A stretch of DNA of 64,000 nucleotides from Protonemura montana (taxonomy: Eukaryota; Arthropoda; Insecta; Plecoptera; Nemouridae): the NCBI GenBank assembly GCA_947568835.1, contig OX387612.1, positions 9,176,001 through 9,240,000 of the forward strand, given 5' to 3'. Below, in pieces: positions 60,701 to 64,000 of the stretch. Each line of letters begins with the position of its first letter. Position 1 is the stretch's first letter. The notes beneath the pieces are model-generated. The model worked only from the letters and a program-made list of their open reading frames with translations, was not told the origin of the DNA and searched no databases. A program made the position numbers and the translations under genes.

Positions 60701-63700
60701 AGAACGTTTATGTTAAACCGTTGAGTGTGCAGGTTCTAGGTGGAGGCAGAACGTTAATGTTAAACCGTTGAGTGTGCAGGTTCTAGGTAGAGACAGAACG
60801 TTAATGTTAAACCGTTGAGTGTGCAGGTTCTAGGTAGAGGCAGAACGTTAATGTTAAACCGTTGAGTGTGCAGGTTCTAGGTGGAGGCAGAACGTTAAAT
60901 TAAACCGTTGAGTGTGCAGGTTCTAGGTAGAGACAGAACGTTCATGTTAAACCGTTGAGTGTGCAGGTTCTAGGTAGAGACAGAACGTTAATGTTAAACC
61001 GTTGAGTGTGCAGGTTCTAGGTAGAGACAGAACGTTAATGTTAAACCGTTGAGTGTACAGGTTCTAGGCAGAGACACAACGTTAATGTTAAACCGTTGAG
61101 TGTGCAGGTTCTAGGTAGAGGCAGAACGTTAATGTTAAACCGTTGAGTGTGCAGGTTCTAGGTAGAGACAAAATGTTAATGTTAATATTTCTGCGGGAAA
61201 GATGGTCGCCAAATGACTACTTTACCGACAAAAATGCAGAGTACCAGAACACCCTGTTAACCAGAGCCACTGTCGTATAAAATTAAATTTTGATATTTCT
61301 CGTAGGTAACCCGCTATTGAGACTTTTCATGCTCAAAAAATCTCCATCAATTTTCACCGCAACAATCGATGTATACGTAACAATATCGTATATTCTAACG
61401 CTTAACAGCAAATCAGTGAAGCAAACAACTAATGATCATGATTGTTTTTAGACTCATGACTACTTGATTTATCCTTAGCACTAGTTTTAACAAAAACTAT
61501 TTGAAATGGGTTTGTAATGCTGTTTTTAATTATTTTTTTGAAAGGGAAATTTAGTTGTCCTTTACTTAGCATTCAGAACCCATTTCAAATAGTTTTTGTT
61601 TAAACTAATAATAAGTGCTTTCACATATCTGGCTACGTTGACGACCACCTGACATTACCTGTCGAGCTAAATAAACTCCCTGACGAAGACTGATTTTCCG
61701 ACGGCATTTAACGATGTCTGTTGCCTCCGCAGAATGGTCTGGCCCCTCTGCACATGGCTGCGCAAGGAGATCACGTTGATGCTGCCAGGATCTTGCTTTA
61801 CCACAAGGCACCCGTGGATGAGGTAACTACAGCTTTATCATCGATCTTCTAAAGTAGTTTGCGTTAAAAGTACGCTTTCGAAGTAAAAATGTTATTTTTT
61901 ATCCTGAAGTATTGGTTTAAATTGAATATTTAATTCACAACTGTCCTCCACCTTTCATCTGCGATGAGACTCATTTACTTTTTATCATTAGGAACGCTGA
62001 AACATTCTAAGAAATAGGTAAATTTGAATAAACTGAAGAAAACTCATTAGAGAAATTGTATTTTTAATAGCGTAAAATGGCATATTATTTATCAGATCGA
62101 TATTAGAGACATTTCTTACCATAGACCCAGTGCCTGTCCACCAAATCTAAGAACTCCTTTCCCTTCGCAGGTGACCGTGGATTACCTGACTGCCTTGCAC
62201 GTCGCCGCCCACTGCGGACACGTCAAGGTTGCCAAGCTGTTGCTCGATCGCAAGGCAGACGCCAACTCGCGTGCACTCAACGGCTTTACACCGCTTCACA
62301 TCGCGTGCAAGAAAAACCGCATCAAGGTCATCGAGCTGCTGCTCAAGTACGGCGCGTCTATCGAGGCGACCACGGAGGTAAACGAATGATGAGTCTGCGT
62401 GGAGGTTTCGCAGGAATGACAGCGTCGGAACTGTTTTCGACTTTGTGGTCAATCATAGACTTATCGCAATTTCTGGCCATAACGAGGACAAAAGACTTTG
62501 CTCCCACTCGATGCATTTTTTGATGAGTGAGAATTGTTAAAACTCCACTTTACTGACGGCGTAATTGACTGGATGCCTCGACTGTGCACTGGGAGCTATC
62601 TGCGTGTTCGACTGGACATGTGACTCTGTCCCAGTGCAACTTTCACGTGTTTGACTGGGCATGTGACTCTGTCCCAGTGCAACTTTCACGTGTTCGACTG
62701 GGCATGTGACTCTGTCCCAGTGCAACTTTCACAAGATCGACTGGGCATGTGACTCTGTGAAGAAATTAATTCACTGATCATACACAACAAATCAAGCTGC
62801 CTTTTGACATTTTCACAATTGCAGCTTCTGACCAGACTCTGATGCTAAAGGAACCTGATTTTCAGAGGTTTTTTAGTAACTAATATTCCGTAATATCCGC
62901 TAATCTTTGATTACGCTTTTTATTCTAGTCTGGTCTGACACCACTGCACGTGGCCAGCTTCATGGGCTGCATGAACATCGTCATCTTTCTGCTCCAACAC
63001 AACGCCAGCCCCGATGTTCCGACTGTGAGGGGTGAAACTCCTCTGCATTTGGCGGCGCGTGCCAATCAGACCGACATCATTCGCATCCTGCTGCGCAACG
63101 GGGCTCAGGTCGACGCTAAGGCCAGGGTGAGTTTGCTCTCTAATTAAACTAATGGGTTTTAAATTTTAAAGCCAGATGTAGCGTACACCGATATAACTTC
63201 GTTCTGGAGAAACGGCTGTGTGAAACAAAACTCTAGTGAAAGTGCGGAACTTATTCCGTACTTTAGCGTAAGCGGTGCGATCGAAAGTGAGACTGTTTCA
63301 AAGGTCAGCAGCGTGAATGAGAATAAATTACAAATCATATCATACTATTTTAGCTTTTAGGCGAGTGGAATACCGTACAAATTTGGCTGGATACTGAACG
63401 GTCCCACCACGTGGTTTTGAGTAGCAGTTTTGTCCCACGATTAAGTATCTGTTTTTAAGCTTTATCTATGGTTGAACCTTTCCAAGTTAGCATGTTCAAT
63501 TGGATTATTACGACATTTCAGAGAACTATCGCCTGTCTTGTCGAACAAATCTCTATCACAACTGCGTTGCTAACCACTAGCGATGTCGGCAAGTGTACTT
63601 GATCGTTAGTAAGCTTTTTCCAATTTCATATCTAAGTATTTTTTTTTTTTTATAATTTTTTATCAGTACGATTTCTAAGCTGGGACGTGGGTAATGGCCA

Positions 63701-64000
63701 CTGGTACTTGGGTCCCACTGTTGAGTGTGCGTATAGGTAGAGGCCAAATCCTTCCTCCCGAAAAGCAATGCTGCTGGTAGCTGCTGACAATGTTATTGCT
63801 CCAAGCCATAGGGTTATGAATCTACCCACTGAAATGACCAACTGCACGATTAGCTAGAGGGTAACCACCAGTCGCTACAGTCATAAAAACTATTATAATT
63901 ATTGTATTATTGTTGGGACCTTGGGGCTGTGCATGCACTGCCAACAGACTGAAATTATCCCCACTCAAGACTGGCGATCTGACCGCTGGGCATACATTCA
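24348..64000 (+). CDS. Ankyrin, 5' part of gene (10 exons in window, continues beyond it)
   Basis: Exons 24348-24452, 55028-55129, 55838-55984, 56779-56928, 58142-58228, 59159-59356, 60139-60336, 61733-61822, 62171-62377 and 62929-63126 are all in phase 0 and give 494 residues. After a 35-residue leader come 14 ANK repeats of about 33 residues, each with a TPLHxAA-type helix; order and sequence follow animal ankyrins closely ([75 protein letters not shown]). Ankyrins bind membrane channels and transporters through these repeats and spectrin through a downstream domain, anchoring membrane proteins to the cytoskeleton. The remaining repeats, spectrin-binding and death domains lie outside the window. 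Intron 1 is about 30.6 kb. Family identity is certain; the paralogue (Ank1 or Ank2 type) is not decided. Confidence 0.97.
25502..25608 (-). mobile_element. 5S-derived SINE, reverse, tail fragment
   Basis: Only the 3' tail and part of the body are present; it lies next to another reverse copy that starts 14 bases further on. Confidence 0.8.
25622..26027 (-). mobile_element. 5S-derived SINE, reverse, full length, single 5S box
   Basis: Tail, body and one 5S box up to GTTTCCAACGCGACAAAT. Single-head form of the family. Confidence 0.9.
26318..26645. repeat. 80-bp minisatellite, 4 units
   Basis: Unit starts TACACTAGGATTTATTTGAG and ends CACCATGATGCTACTGT; copies almost identical. Confidence 0.95.
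27541..27668 (-). mobile_element. 5S-derived SINE, reverse, tail fragment
   Basis: Tail complement to AACCCGATGCCGG, broken there. Lies just before the LINE tail. Confidence 0.82.
27749..27779. repeat. (AAT)n microsatellite
   Basis: Tail of the minus-strand LINE. Confidence 0.95.
27907..29127 (-). CDS. Reverse transcriptase, C-terminal 406 residues of a LINE ORF2
   Basis: The frame holds ordered RT motifs: [13 protein letters not shown] (motif A with catalytic Asp), [20 protein letters not shown] (motif B), FADDTTHF (catalytic Asp pair, with Phe where Tyr is usual), then [18 protein letters not shown] (thumb region). It retro-transcribes element RNA at a nicked target. N-terminal endonuclease and RT motifs 0-2 are absent by truncation. 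No internal stop, so the insertion is fairly young. The motif style suggests the jockey/CR1 group; clade not resolved. Confidence 0.92.
   Translation of the reverse strand: MLSFIREVYNSLDNRKSSIGVFYDLKMAFDMVDHTLLLNKLKLFGINGVANNWIMSYLSNRRHITKINNSHSQYYSTEAIINFGVPQGSIIAPLLFILYTNDLPLCIDRGKMTLFADDTTHFLVNDRSISPEEVHFNKQATDSFQNWAHNNALAINYTKSVILQFHPNNNMHLQTSPLLYLNGKSIQAQNTTKFLGILIDNKLSWNDHINLIGKKIASGCFLIKRMMQITDFETAKLVYYSFIHSRLMYGILLWGQSRHINCLFILQKQAIRLLSSASRNPCTPGMYYKDSCRPYFKKYKIMTLPCIYIYCAICFMIDNINHLNLGSSSRNNSTRNSHILKNEKTKSKYDKNNPFMLGILIYNKILSIFSIKKTNKDDEVFKINVKKFLADNAFYSVNSFLAFKTV
29223..29795. repeat. 54-bp minisatellite, about 10.5 units
   Basis: Unit ATCTTCTCTCACAGGCTAGA + CTGTAGCAATGCAGGGGACA + GTCCTTGTGCTGGT. 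Because 54 is a multiple of 3, both strands show long false reading frames. The same satellite lies inverted at 49655-49870. Confidence 0.97.
30609..31160. repeat. 43-bp minisatellite, about 13 units
   Basis: Unit CACATGCCCAGTCGAACACG + TGAAAGTTGCACTGGGACAGAGT. Present inverted with 3-4 units at 62600-62758 in ankyrin intron 9. Confidence 0.97.
31160..32867. other. Intron stretch
   Basis: LINE relic at 31730-31950; otherwise AT-rich with no recognised element. Confidence 0.5.
31730..31950 (-). pseudogene. Relic of a second LINE: 3' UTR and RT C-terminus
   Basis: (AAT)n at 31726-31745 followed by TTTATTCAG resembles the tail of the 27.7-kb element. The minus frame 31807-31950 reads [20 protein letters not shown] then [16 protein letters not shown], similar in layout to the C-terminus of the intact RT (YNKILxxFx[12 protein letters not shown]). 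The rest is lost. Confidence 0.6.
32868..33640. repeat. 114-bp minisatellite, about 7 units (second locus)
   Basis: Same unit as in IR intron 3, mostly the GATGCTGAG/GAGCTTCTC type. Edges decayed. Confidence 0.96.
34217..34762. repeat. 26-bp minisatellite, 21 units
   Basis: Unit TATTGGAGTGGGAGCTTACT + CAGGTC. Its 3' flank (CTAATCGACCAAACCACTTG and CCGATCGCGACGAAA) also follows the 14-unit array at 50130 and a single unit at 7340. Confidence 0.97.
34763..34990 (+). mobile_element. Unique part of the 26-bp-array element, copy at 34.8 kb
   Basis: TAGGTTTACTGAATACATCT, CTTGTCCGATCGCGACGAAA and GAGCCTGTTCAAGGCGTTTT, shared with 50494-50720. Non-coding. Confidence 0.75.
35256..35605 (-). mobile_element. 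Dispersed repeat with tRNA-like core, reverse copy
   Basis: Bounded by two direct copies of GAAATCTGATTTAAATTGCA + AACGCTTGCAATG, about 320 bases apart. Confidence 0.65.
35327..35398 (-). tRNA. tRNA-like core of a dispersed repeat
   Basis: 72 bases: GTCCAAGTAGCTCAATTGGT, ACACCCGCGACAGGTGG, GGGTTTGAATCCCCGTTTGG. A CACC/GGTG stem closes loop CGCGACA, but position 33 is not U. Flanked by direct repeats of TTGCAAACGCTTGCAATG at about 35272 and 35590. Confidence 0.5.
36056..36416 (-). mobile_element. 5S-derived SINE, reverse
   Basis: Tail to part of one 5S box (CACCCATTCAATTCCTGACT); outer head missing. Followed by a degenerate AAGTTAAGTTAAG stretch. Confidence 0.88.
36420..37239. other. Intron stretch
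   Basis: AAGTTAAGTTAAG microsatellite (36460-36545), a GC-rich patch GGGGCTTCGCCCTAGGCGCC at about 36753, and a C run at about 37146. No gene. Confidence 0.5.
37240..38934 (+). repeat. 1695-bp tandem duplication, copy 1
   Basis: Every stretch compared is identical to 38941-40635 (offset 1701), including a 24-bp minisatellite and its one variant unit. Only a 6-base spacer (CTTATA) separates the copies. No gene recognised inside; the longest frames lack family features. Confidence 0.95.
38640..38845. repeat. 24-bp minisatellite, about 8.5 units (copy 1)
   Basis: Unit AACATTACCTTTATACCTTC + AACC; the fourth unit has ATGACC for ATTACC. The 24-bp period is open in several frames, giving spurious ORFs. 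Confidence 0.96.
38941..40635 (+). repeat. 1695-bp tandem duplication, copy 2
   Basis: See copy 1. Left edge at ACCTCATTTACAGCC, right edge at TAAAGCAATTGCAT. Confidence 0.95.
40341..40546. repeat. 24-bp minisatellite, about 8.5 units (copy 2)
   Basis: Same units in the same order, with the same variant fourth unit, as in the first duplicate. Confidence 0.96.
40825..41603. repeat. 118-bp minisatellite, about 6.6 units
   Basis: Unit includes CACAGCTTAGATGGTCGAGT, GTTGACACCTGACAAGATGG and GATGGGAAGGGGTGGGGGTA. Single diverged relatives at 16970-17090 and 53350-53440. Confidence 0.96.
41604..42478. other. Intron stretch
   Basis: AT-rich, no recognised element. Confidence 0.5.
42479..42766. 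repeat. 13-bp minisatellite, about 22 units
   Basis: Unit AATACATACCTCC / AATACATACCTTC. Followed directly by a SINE head. All six frames give false ORFs. Confidence 0.96.
42775..43208 (+). mobile_element. 5S-derived SINE, full length
   Basis: Head, one 5S box, body with a small duplicated GGGACGTGAAG, tail GTCGTTAAACACCACAAAT. Begins directly at the end of the 13-bp minisatellite. Confidence 0.92.
43350..43765 (+). mobile_element. 5S-derived SINE, full length, diverged head
   Basis: Head GGTTTGGCGTTTTGGAAACA, decayed 5S box, complete body and tail. Its body is open for about 150 codons by chance. Confidence 0.9.
44443..44862 (+). mobile_element. 5S-derived SINE, 5' end slightly truncated
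   Basis: Starts in the head at TTCTCGTTAGATCACCG; one 5S box, body and tail complete. Confidence 0.9.
45724..46116 (-). mobile_element. 5S-derived SINE, reverse, full length
   Basis: Tail, shortened body, one 5S box and head ending CAACACGCCAACCGTTCGG. Confidence 0.9.
46640..47082 (+). mobile_element. 5S-derived SINE, 5'-truncated, tail present
   Basis: Starts inside a first 5S-like unit, has a second complete one, then body and tail GTGCGTCGTTAAACATAAT. Confidence 0.88.
47083..48699. other. Intron stretch with exon candidate
   Basis: Contains the minus-strand candidate at 47201-47355 and, on the + strand, an ATG at 47618 ten bases before a GTAAGT. Otherwise unassigned. Confidence 0.4.
47201..47355 (-). 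CDS. Candidate terminal exon of an unknown gene, antisense in ankyrin intron 1
   Basis: On the minus strand, acceptor TTTCATCAG is followed by a GC-rich open frame of 50 codons ending TAA, reading [20 protein letters not shown] then [18 protein letters not shown]. Composition is exon-like (GC-rich, acidic/hydrophobic alternation) in an AT-rich intron. I do not recognise the protein, and no upstream partner exon was found on the minus strand. It could be an exon of a nested gene, a processed fragment or chance. Confidence 0.3.
48700..49128 (+). mobile_element. 5S-derived SINE, full length
   Basis: Head CCGAACGGTTTGGCGTGTCG, one 5S box, a deletion after CCAGTTCTGTTC, body, tail with AAATAAATAAATAA. 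Confidence 0.92.
49655..49870. repeat. 54-bp minisatellite, about 4 units, inverted, with a C run
   Basis: Reverse complement of the 29.2-kb satellite (GAGAGAAGATACCAGCACAA), ending in a run of C. Confidence 0.93.
50130..50493. repeat. 26-bp minisatellite, 14 units (second locus)
   Basis: Its last units carry the same ordered variants (GGTATATT, CGGGTATA, ACAGAGG, GAGTGAGTGC, GTGGAAGC) as the end of the 34.2-kb array. Confidence 0.96.
50494..50720 (+). mobile_element. Unique part of the 26-bp-array element, copy at 50.5 kb
   Basis: Shares TAGGTTTACTGAATACATCT through GAGCCTGTTCAAGGCGTTTT with the 34.8-kb copy, with few differences. Confidence 0.75.
51492..51902 (-). mobile_element. 5S-derived SINE, reverse, internal deletion in 5S box
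   Basis: Tail and body complete; the 5S box is cut (CCTGACCCAGCGATCTTATG), removing the part that corresponds to AAGTTAAGCAACACT. Confidence 0.9.
52400..52480 (+). ncRNA. Hammerhead-like terminal motif of a retroelement
   Basis: GTCCTGAAGATC repeated as a 9-bp GATCCTGAA, then CTGAAGATGTCGGCGCC, CGCCGCCAAAACG and a perfect palindrome GGTCCTTTTAAGGACC. CTGAAGA...stem...(G)AAAC resembles the ribozyme segment known at ends of Penelope-like elements; the GAAA is CAAA here. Confidence 0.35.
52497..52560 (-). mobile_element. LINE 3' end only
   Basis: A third (AAT)n plus TTTATT junction in the same orientation as the other two, with no coding remnant beyond it. Called on tail similarity alone. Confidence 0.4.
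53350..53445 (+). repeat. Second single unit related to the 118-bp minisatellite
   Basis: GGTTGGCAGTACAGCTTAGA, AAATGTTGACATGTCATAAG and AATGAAC; more diverged than the intron 5 copy. Confidence 0.55.
53710..53990 (+). mobile_element. Dispersed repeat with tRNA-like core, third copy
   Basis: TTGCAAACGCTTGCAATGTG, TCATTCTCATCAAATGCACT, tRNA-like core, then TTTTTGAGATGGTAGTAGTG. Preceded by a run of about 18 C. Confidence 0.6.
53883..53954 (+). tRNA. tRNA-like core of a dispersed repeat
   Basis: 72 bases with a 7-bp acceptor (GTCCAAA/TTTGGGC, one G-U), A box TAGCTCAATGGG and B box CGTTCGAATCC. The best-folded of the set, but the anticodon loop is not canonical. Confidence 0.5.
54588..54965 (+). 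mobile_element. 5S-derived SINE, 3'-truncated
   Basis: Diverged head and one 5S box, body to CATCATCC, broken before the tail. About 60 bases before ankyrin exon 2. Confidence 0.88.
55028..55129 (+). CDS. Ankyrin exon 2 (ANK repeat 1)
   Basis: Acceptor TTTTGCAG, donor GTAAGC. Encodes [20 protein letters not shown] and [10 protein letters not shown], the hallmark first repeat of animal ankyrins. Confidence 0.97.
55274..55630. mobile_element. MITE, copy 1, ankyrin intron 2
   Basis: Terminal inverted repeats GGGAAATCTC...TTAA and TTAAAGAGATTTCCC, flanked by TA on both sides. Two full CRE palindromes TGACGTCA at 55445 and 55464. No coding capacity. A TA target and GGG ends would fit several DNA-transposon superfamilies. 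Confidence 0.85.
55838..55984 (+). CDS. Ankyrin exon 3 (repeats 2-3)
   Basis: Acceptor TTGAAG (pyrimidine-poor just before AG), donor GTACGA. Encodes [20 protein letters not shown] and [16 protein letters not shown]; repeat 3 is finished by exon 4. Confidence 0.97.
56045..56375 (+). mobile_element. Old, diverged 5S-derived SINE upstream of ankyrin exon 4
   Basis: Two 5S boxes (56073 and 56163) and the body (GACAGCACAAATTTTGGGG, GCCGGCACTGGG) with many substitutions. Its body forms the start of the triplicated segment at 56280-56787. Confidence 0.75.
56280..56787 (+). repeat. Triplicated segment spanning the ankyrin exon 4 acceptor
   Basis: Three tandem copies (176, 166 and 166 bp), each starting GTATCGACCATTGGTAAATA in SINE-derived sequence and ending TTGTTGTGCAGGTGGTGAAG or the GTGATGAAG variant. 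The last copy runs into the real exon. Confidence 0.95.
56779..56928 (+). CDS. Ankyrin exon 4 (repeats 3-4)
   Basis: Acceptor TTGTGCAG, donor GTTTGT. Encodes [17 protein letters not shown] and [20 protein letters not shown]. The acceptor and the first 9 exon bases are also present in two extra upstream copies (see the triplication). Confidence 0.97.
57290..57442 (-). mobile_element. Second copy of the 86-bp-array element, no array
   Basis: TCTAGCAACCGGTATTACGG, AGCATTATCAAGAAGACATA and TGATCATCACAGTG are the reverse complement of the segment after the IR intron 8 array. Confidence 0.65.
57450..57873. mobile_element. MITE, copy 2, ankyrin intron 4
   Basis: Same ends and interior as copy 1, with about 70 more bases containing extra CRE palindromes (three TGACGTCA: 57641, 57683 and 57694). 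Confidence 0.85.
58038..58118. mobile_element. Element D fragments, head to head
   Basis: ACAAAAACTATTTGAACTGG (reverse) joined to GTTAAAACTAGTGCTAAGGT (forward), ending about 20 bases before ankyrin exon 5. Confidence 0.65.
58142..58228 (+). CDS. Ankyrin exon 5 (repeat 5)
   Basis: Acceptor TTTTCCAG, donor GTGAGT. Encodes [20 protein letters not shown], the atypical repeat with PLAVA in place of PLHxA that is conserved at this position in ankyrins. Confidence 0.97.
58290..58575. mobile_element. Dispersed hairpin element, copy 2, one 47-bp unit, inverted interior
   Basis: One decayed unit (GTTGAGTGTAGGTTATAGGT), the same unique part, then arms TTGTAGGTTACTCGCTTTT and AAAAGCGAGTTAACCTACGA. 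The interior reads TAATATCGTTACGTGTATAT, the reverse complement of its orientation in copies 1 and 3. Confidence 0.8.
58788..58860 (+). tRNA. tRNA-derived SINE head
   Basis: A box TAGCTCAGTTGGTAGAGCAC and B box GGGTTCGTATCCC. Acceptor halves (TCCAGA/TCGGTT) do not pair, so this is a tRNA-derived promoter rather than a tRNA gene. A different family from the TTGGGC cores. Confidence 0.5.
59159..59356 (+). CDS. Ankyrin exon 6 (repeats 6-7)
   Basis: Acceptor TTGTCACAG, donor GTACGT. Encodes [20 protein letters not shown] and [20 protein letters not shown]. Confidence 0.97.
60139..60336 (+). CDS. Ankyrin exon 7 (repeats 8-9)
   Basis: Acceptor AATTCCAG, donor GTGAGT. Encodes [20 protein letters not shown] and [21 protein letters not shown] 47-bp minisatellite begins about 50 bases after the donor. 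Confidence 0.97.
60389..61186. repeat. 47-bp minisatellite, about 17 units, ankyrin intron 7
   Basis: Same unit as in IR intron 6, with AGGTGGAGGC / AGGTAGAGAC / AGGTAGAGGC subtypes in repeating triplets. Confidence 0.97.
61187..61400. mobile_element. Dispersed hairpin element, copy 3 (unique part)
   Basis: GGTCGCCAAATGACTACTTT, CCGACAAAAATGCAGAGTAC and CTCGTAGG, then the interior GAGACTTTTCATGCTC in the same orientation as copy 1. Confidence 0.75.
61440..61612. mobile_element. Element D, inverted pair, ankyrin intron 7
   Basis: A reverse copy (TTTTAGACTCATGACTACTT to AATGGGTTTG) followed by a forward copy (GGGAAATTTAGTTGTCCTTT to TAGTTTTTGTTTAAACTA), able to fold back. Confidence 0.7.
61733..61822 (+). 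CDS. Ankyrin exon 8 (repeat 10)
   Basis: Acceptor CCTCCGCAG, donor GTAACT. Encodes [20 protein letters not shown] and ends HKAPVDE; repeat 10 is completed by exon 9. Confidence 0.97.
62171..62377 (+). CDS. Ankyrin exon 9 (repeats 10-12)
   Basis: Acceptor CCTTCGCAG, donor GTAAAC. Encodes [20 protein letters not shown] and [20 protein letters not shown], the most conserved block of the ankyrin membrane-binding domain. Confidence 0.97.
62600..62758. repeat. 43-bp minisatellite, 3-4 units, inverted, ankyrin intron 9
   Basis: Units such as GACTGGGCATGTGACTCTGT and CCCAGTGCAACTTTCACGTG, reverse complement of the 30.6-kb array. Confidence 0.95.
62929..63126 (+). CDS. Ankyrin exon 10 (repeats 13-14)
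   Basis: Acceptor TATTCTAG, donor GTGAGT. Encodes [20 protein letters not shown] and [20 protein letters not shown]. The usual Gly-His after helix 1 is Gly-Cys in repeat 13, a departure from consensus. Confidence 0.97.
63127..64000. other. Ankyrin intron 10, right edge
   Basis: No repeat family or exon recognised; the next ankyrin exon must lie beyond the window. Confidence 0.6.

Overview
Eukaryotic nuclear DNA, almost certainly from an arthropod and probably an insect. The reasons are intron-rich genes with GT/AG junctions, a divergent ionotropic receptor (a protostome family), an ankyrin of metazoan type, and many SINEs, a non-LTR retrotransposon and satellites. I cannot name the species. 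Coding exons are GC-richer than the AT-rich introns, so they stand out by base composition as well as by reading frame.

Three genes lie head to tail on the + strand; I rebuilt each from exons whose splice phases agree at every junction. (1) 1094-8200: the last seven exons of a gene encoding a disordered tail rich in xPF motifs and ending in NPF. It most resembles the C-terminal part of Numb-associated kinase / AAK1 / BMP2K; the kinase domain would lie upstream of the window. (2) 11063-22198: a complete nine-exon ionotropic receptor of 624 residues, with signal peptide, bilobed ligand domain and M1/pore/M3/M4. (3) 24348 to beyond the right edge: the 5' half of an ankyrin gene. A 35-codon first exon is followed by an intron of about 30.6 kb, then nine exons (55028-63126) carrying 14 ANK repeats. 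The three products have no evident shared pathway.

Introns and spacers are crowded with repeats. There are about 19 copies of one SINE whose head is derived from 5S rRNA, often with the 5S promoter region reiterated. There are at least twelve minisatellite families (units of 13 to 118 bp), a 5'-truncated LINE with an open reverse transcriptase frame, two copies of a MITE with CRE palindromes, tRNA-like cores inside a dispersed repeat, and a near-identical 1.7-kb tandem duplication. Several minisatellites are expansions of one segment of a dispersed element: the same element appears elsewhere with a single unit. This recurs for the 26-, 47-, 86- and 118-bp units and is the most unusual general property of the window.

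Other points for a second look are a triplication that copies the 3' splice site of an ankyrin exon, hammerhead-ribozyme-like cores in dispersed repeats, an inverted hairpin interior, and a possible exon of an unknown gene on the minus strand inside ankyrin intron 1. All calls come from reading the sequence; no database search was possible.
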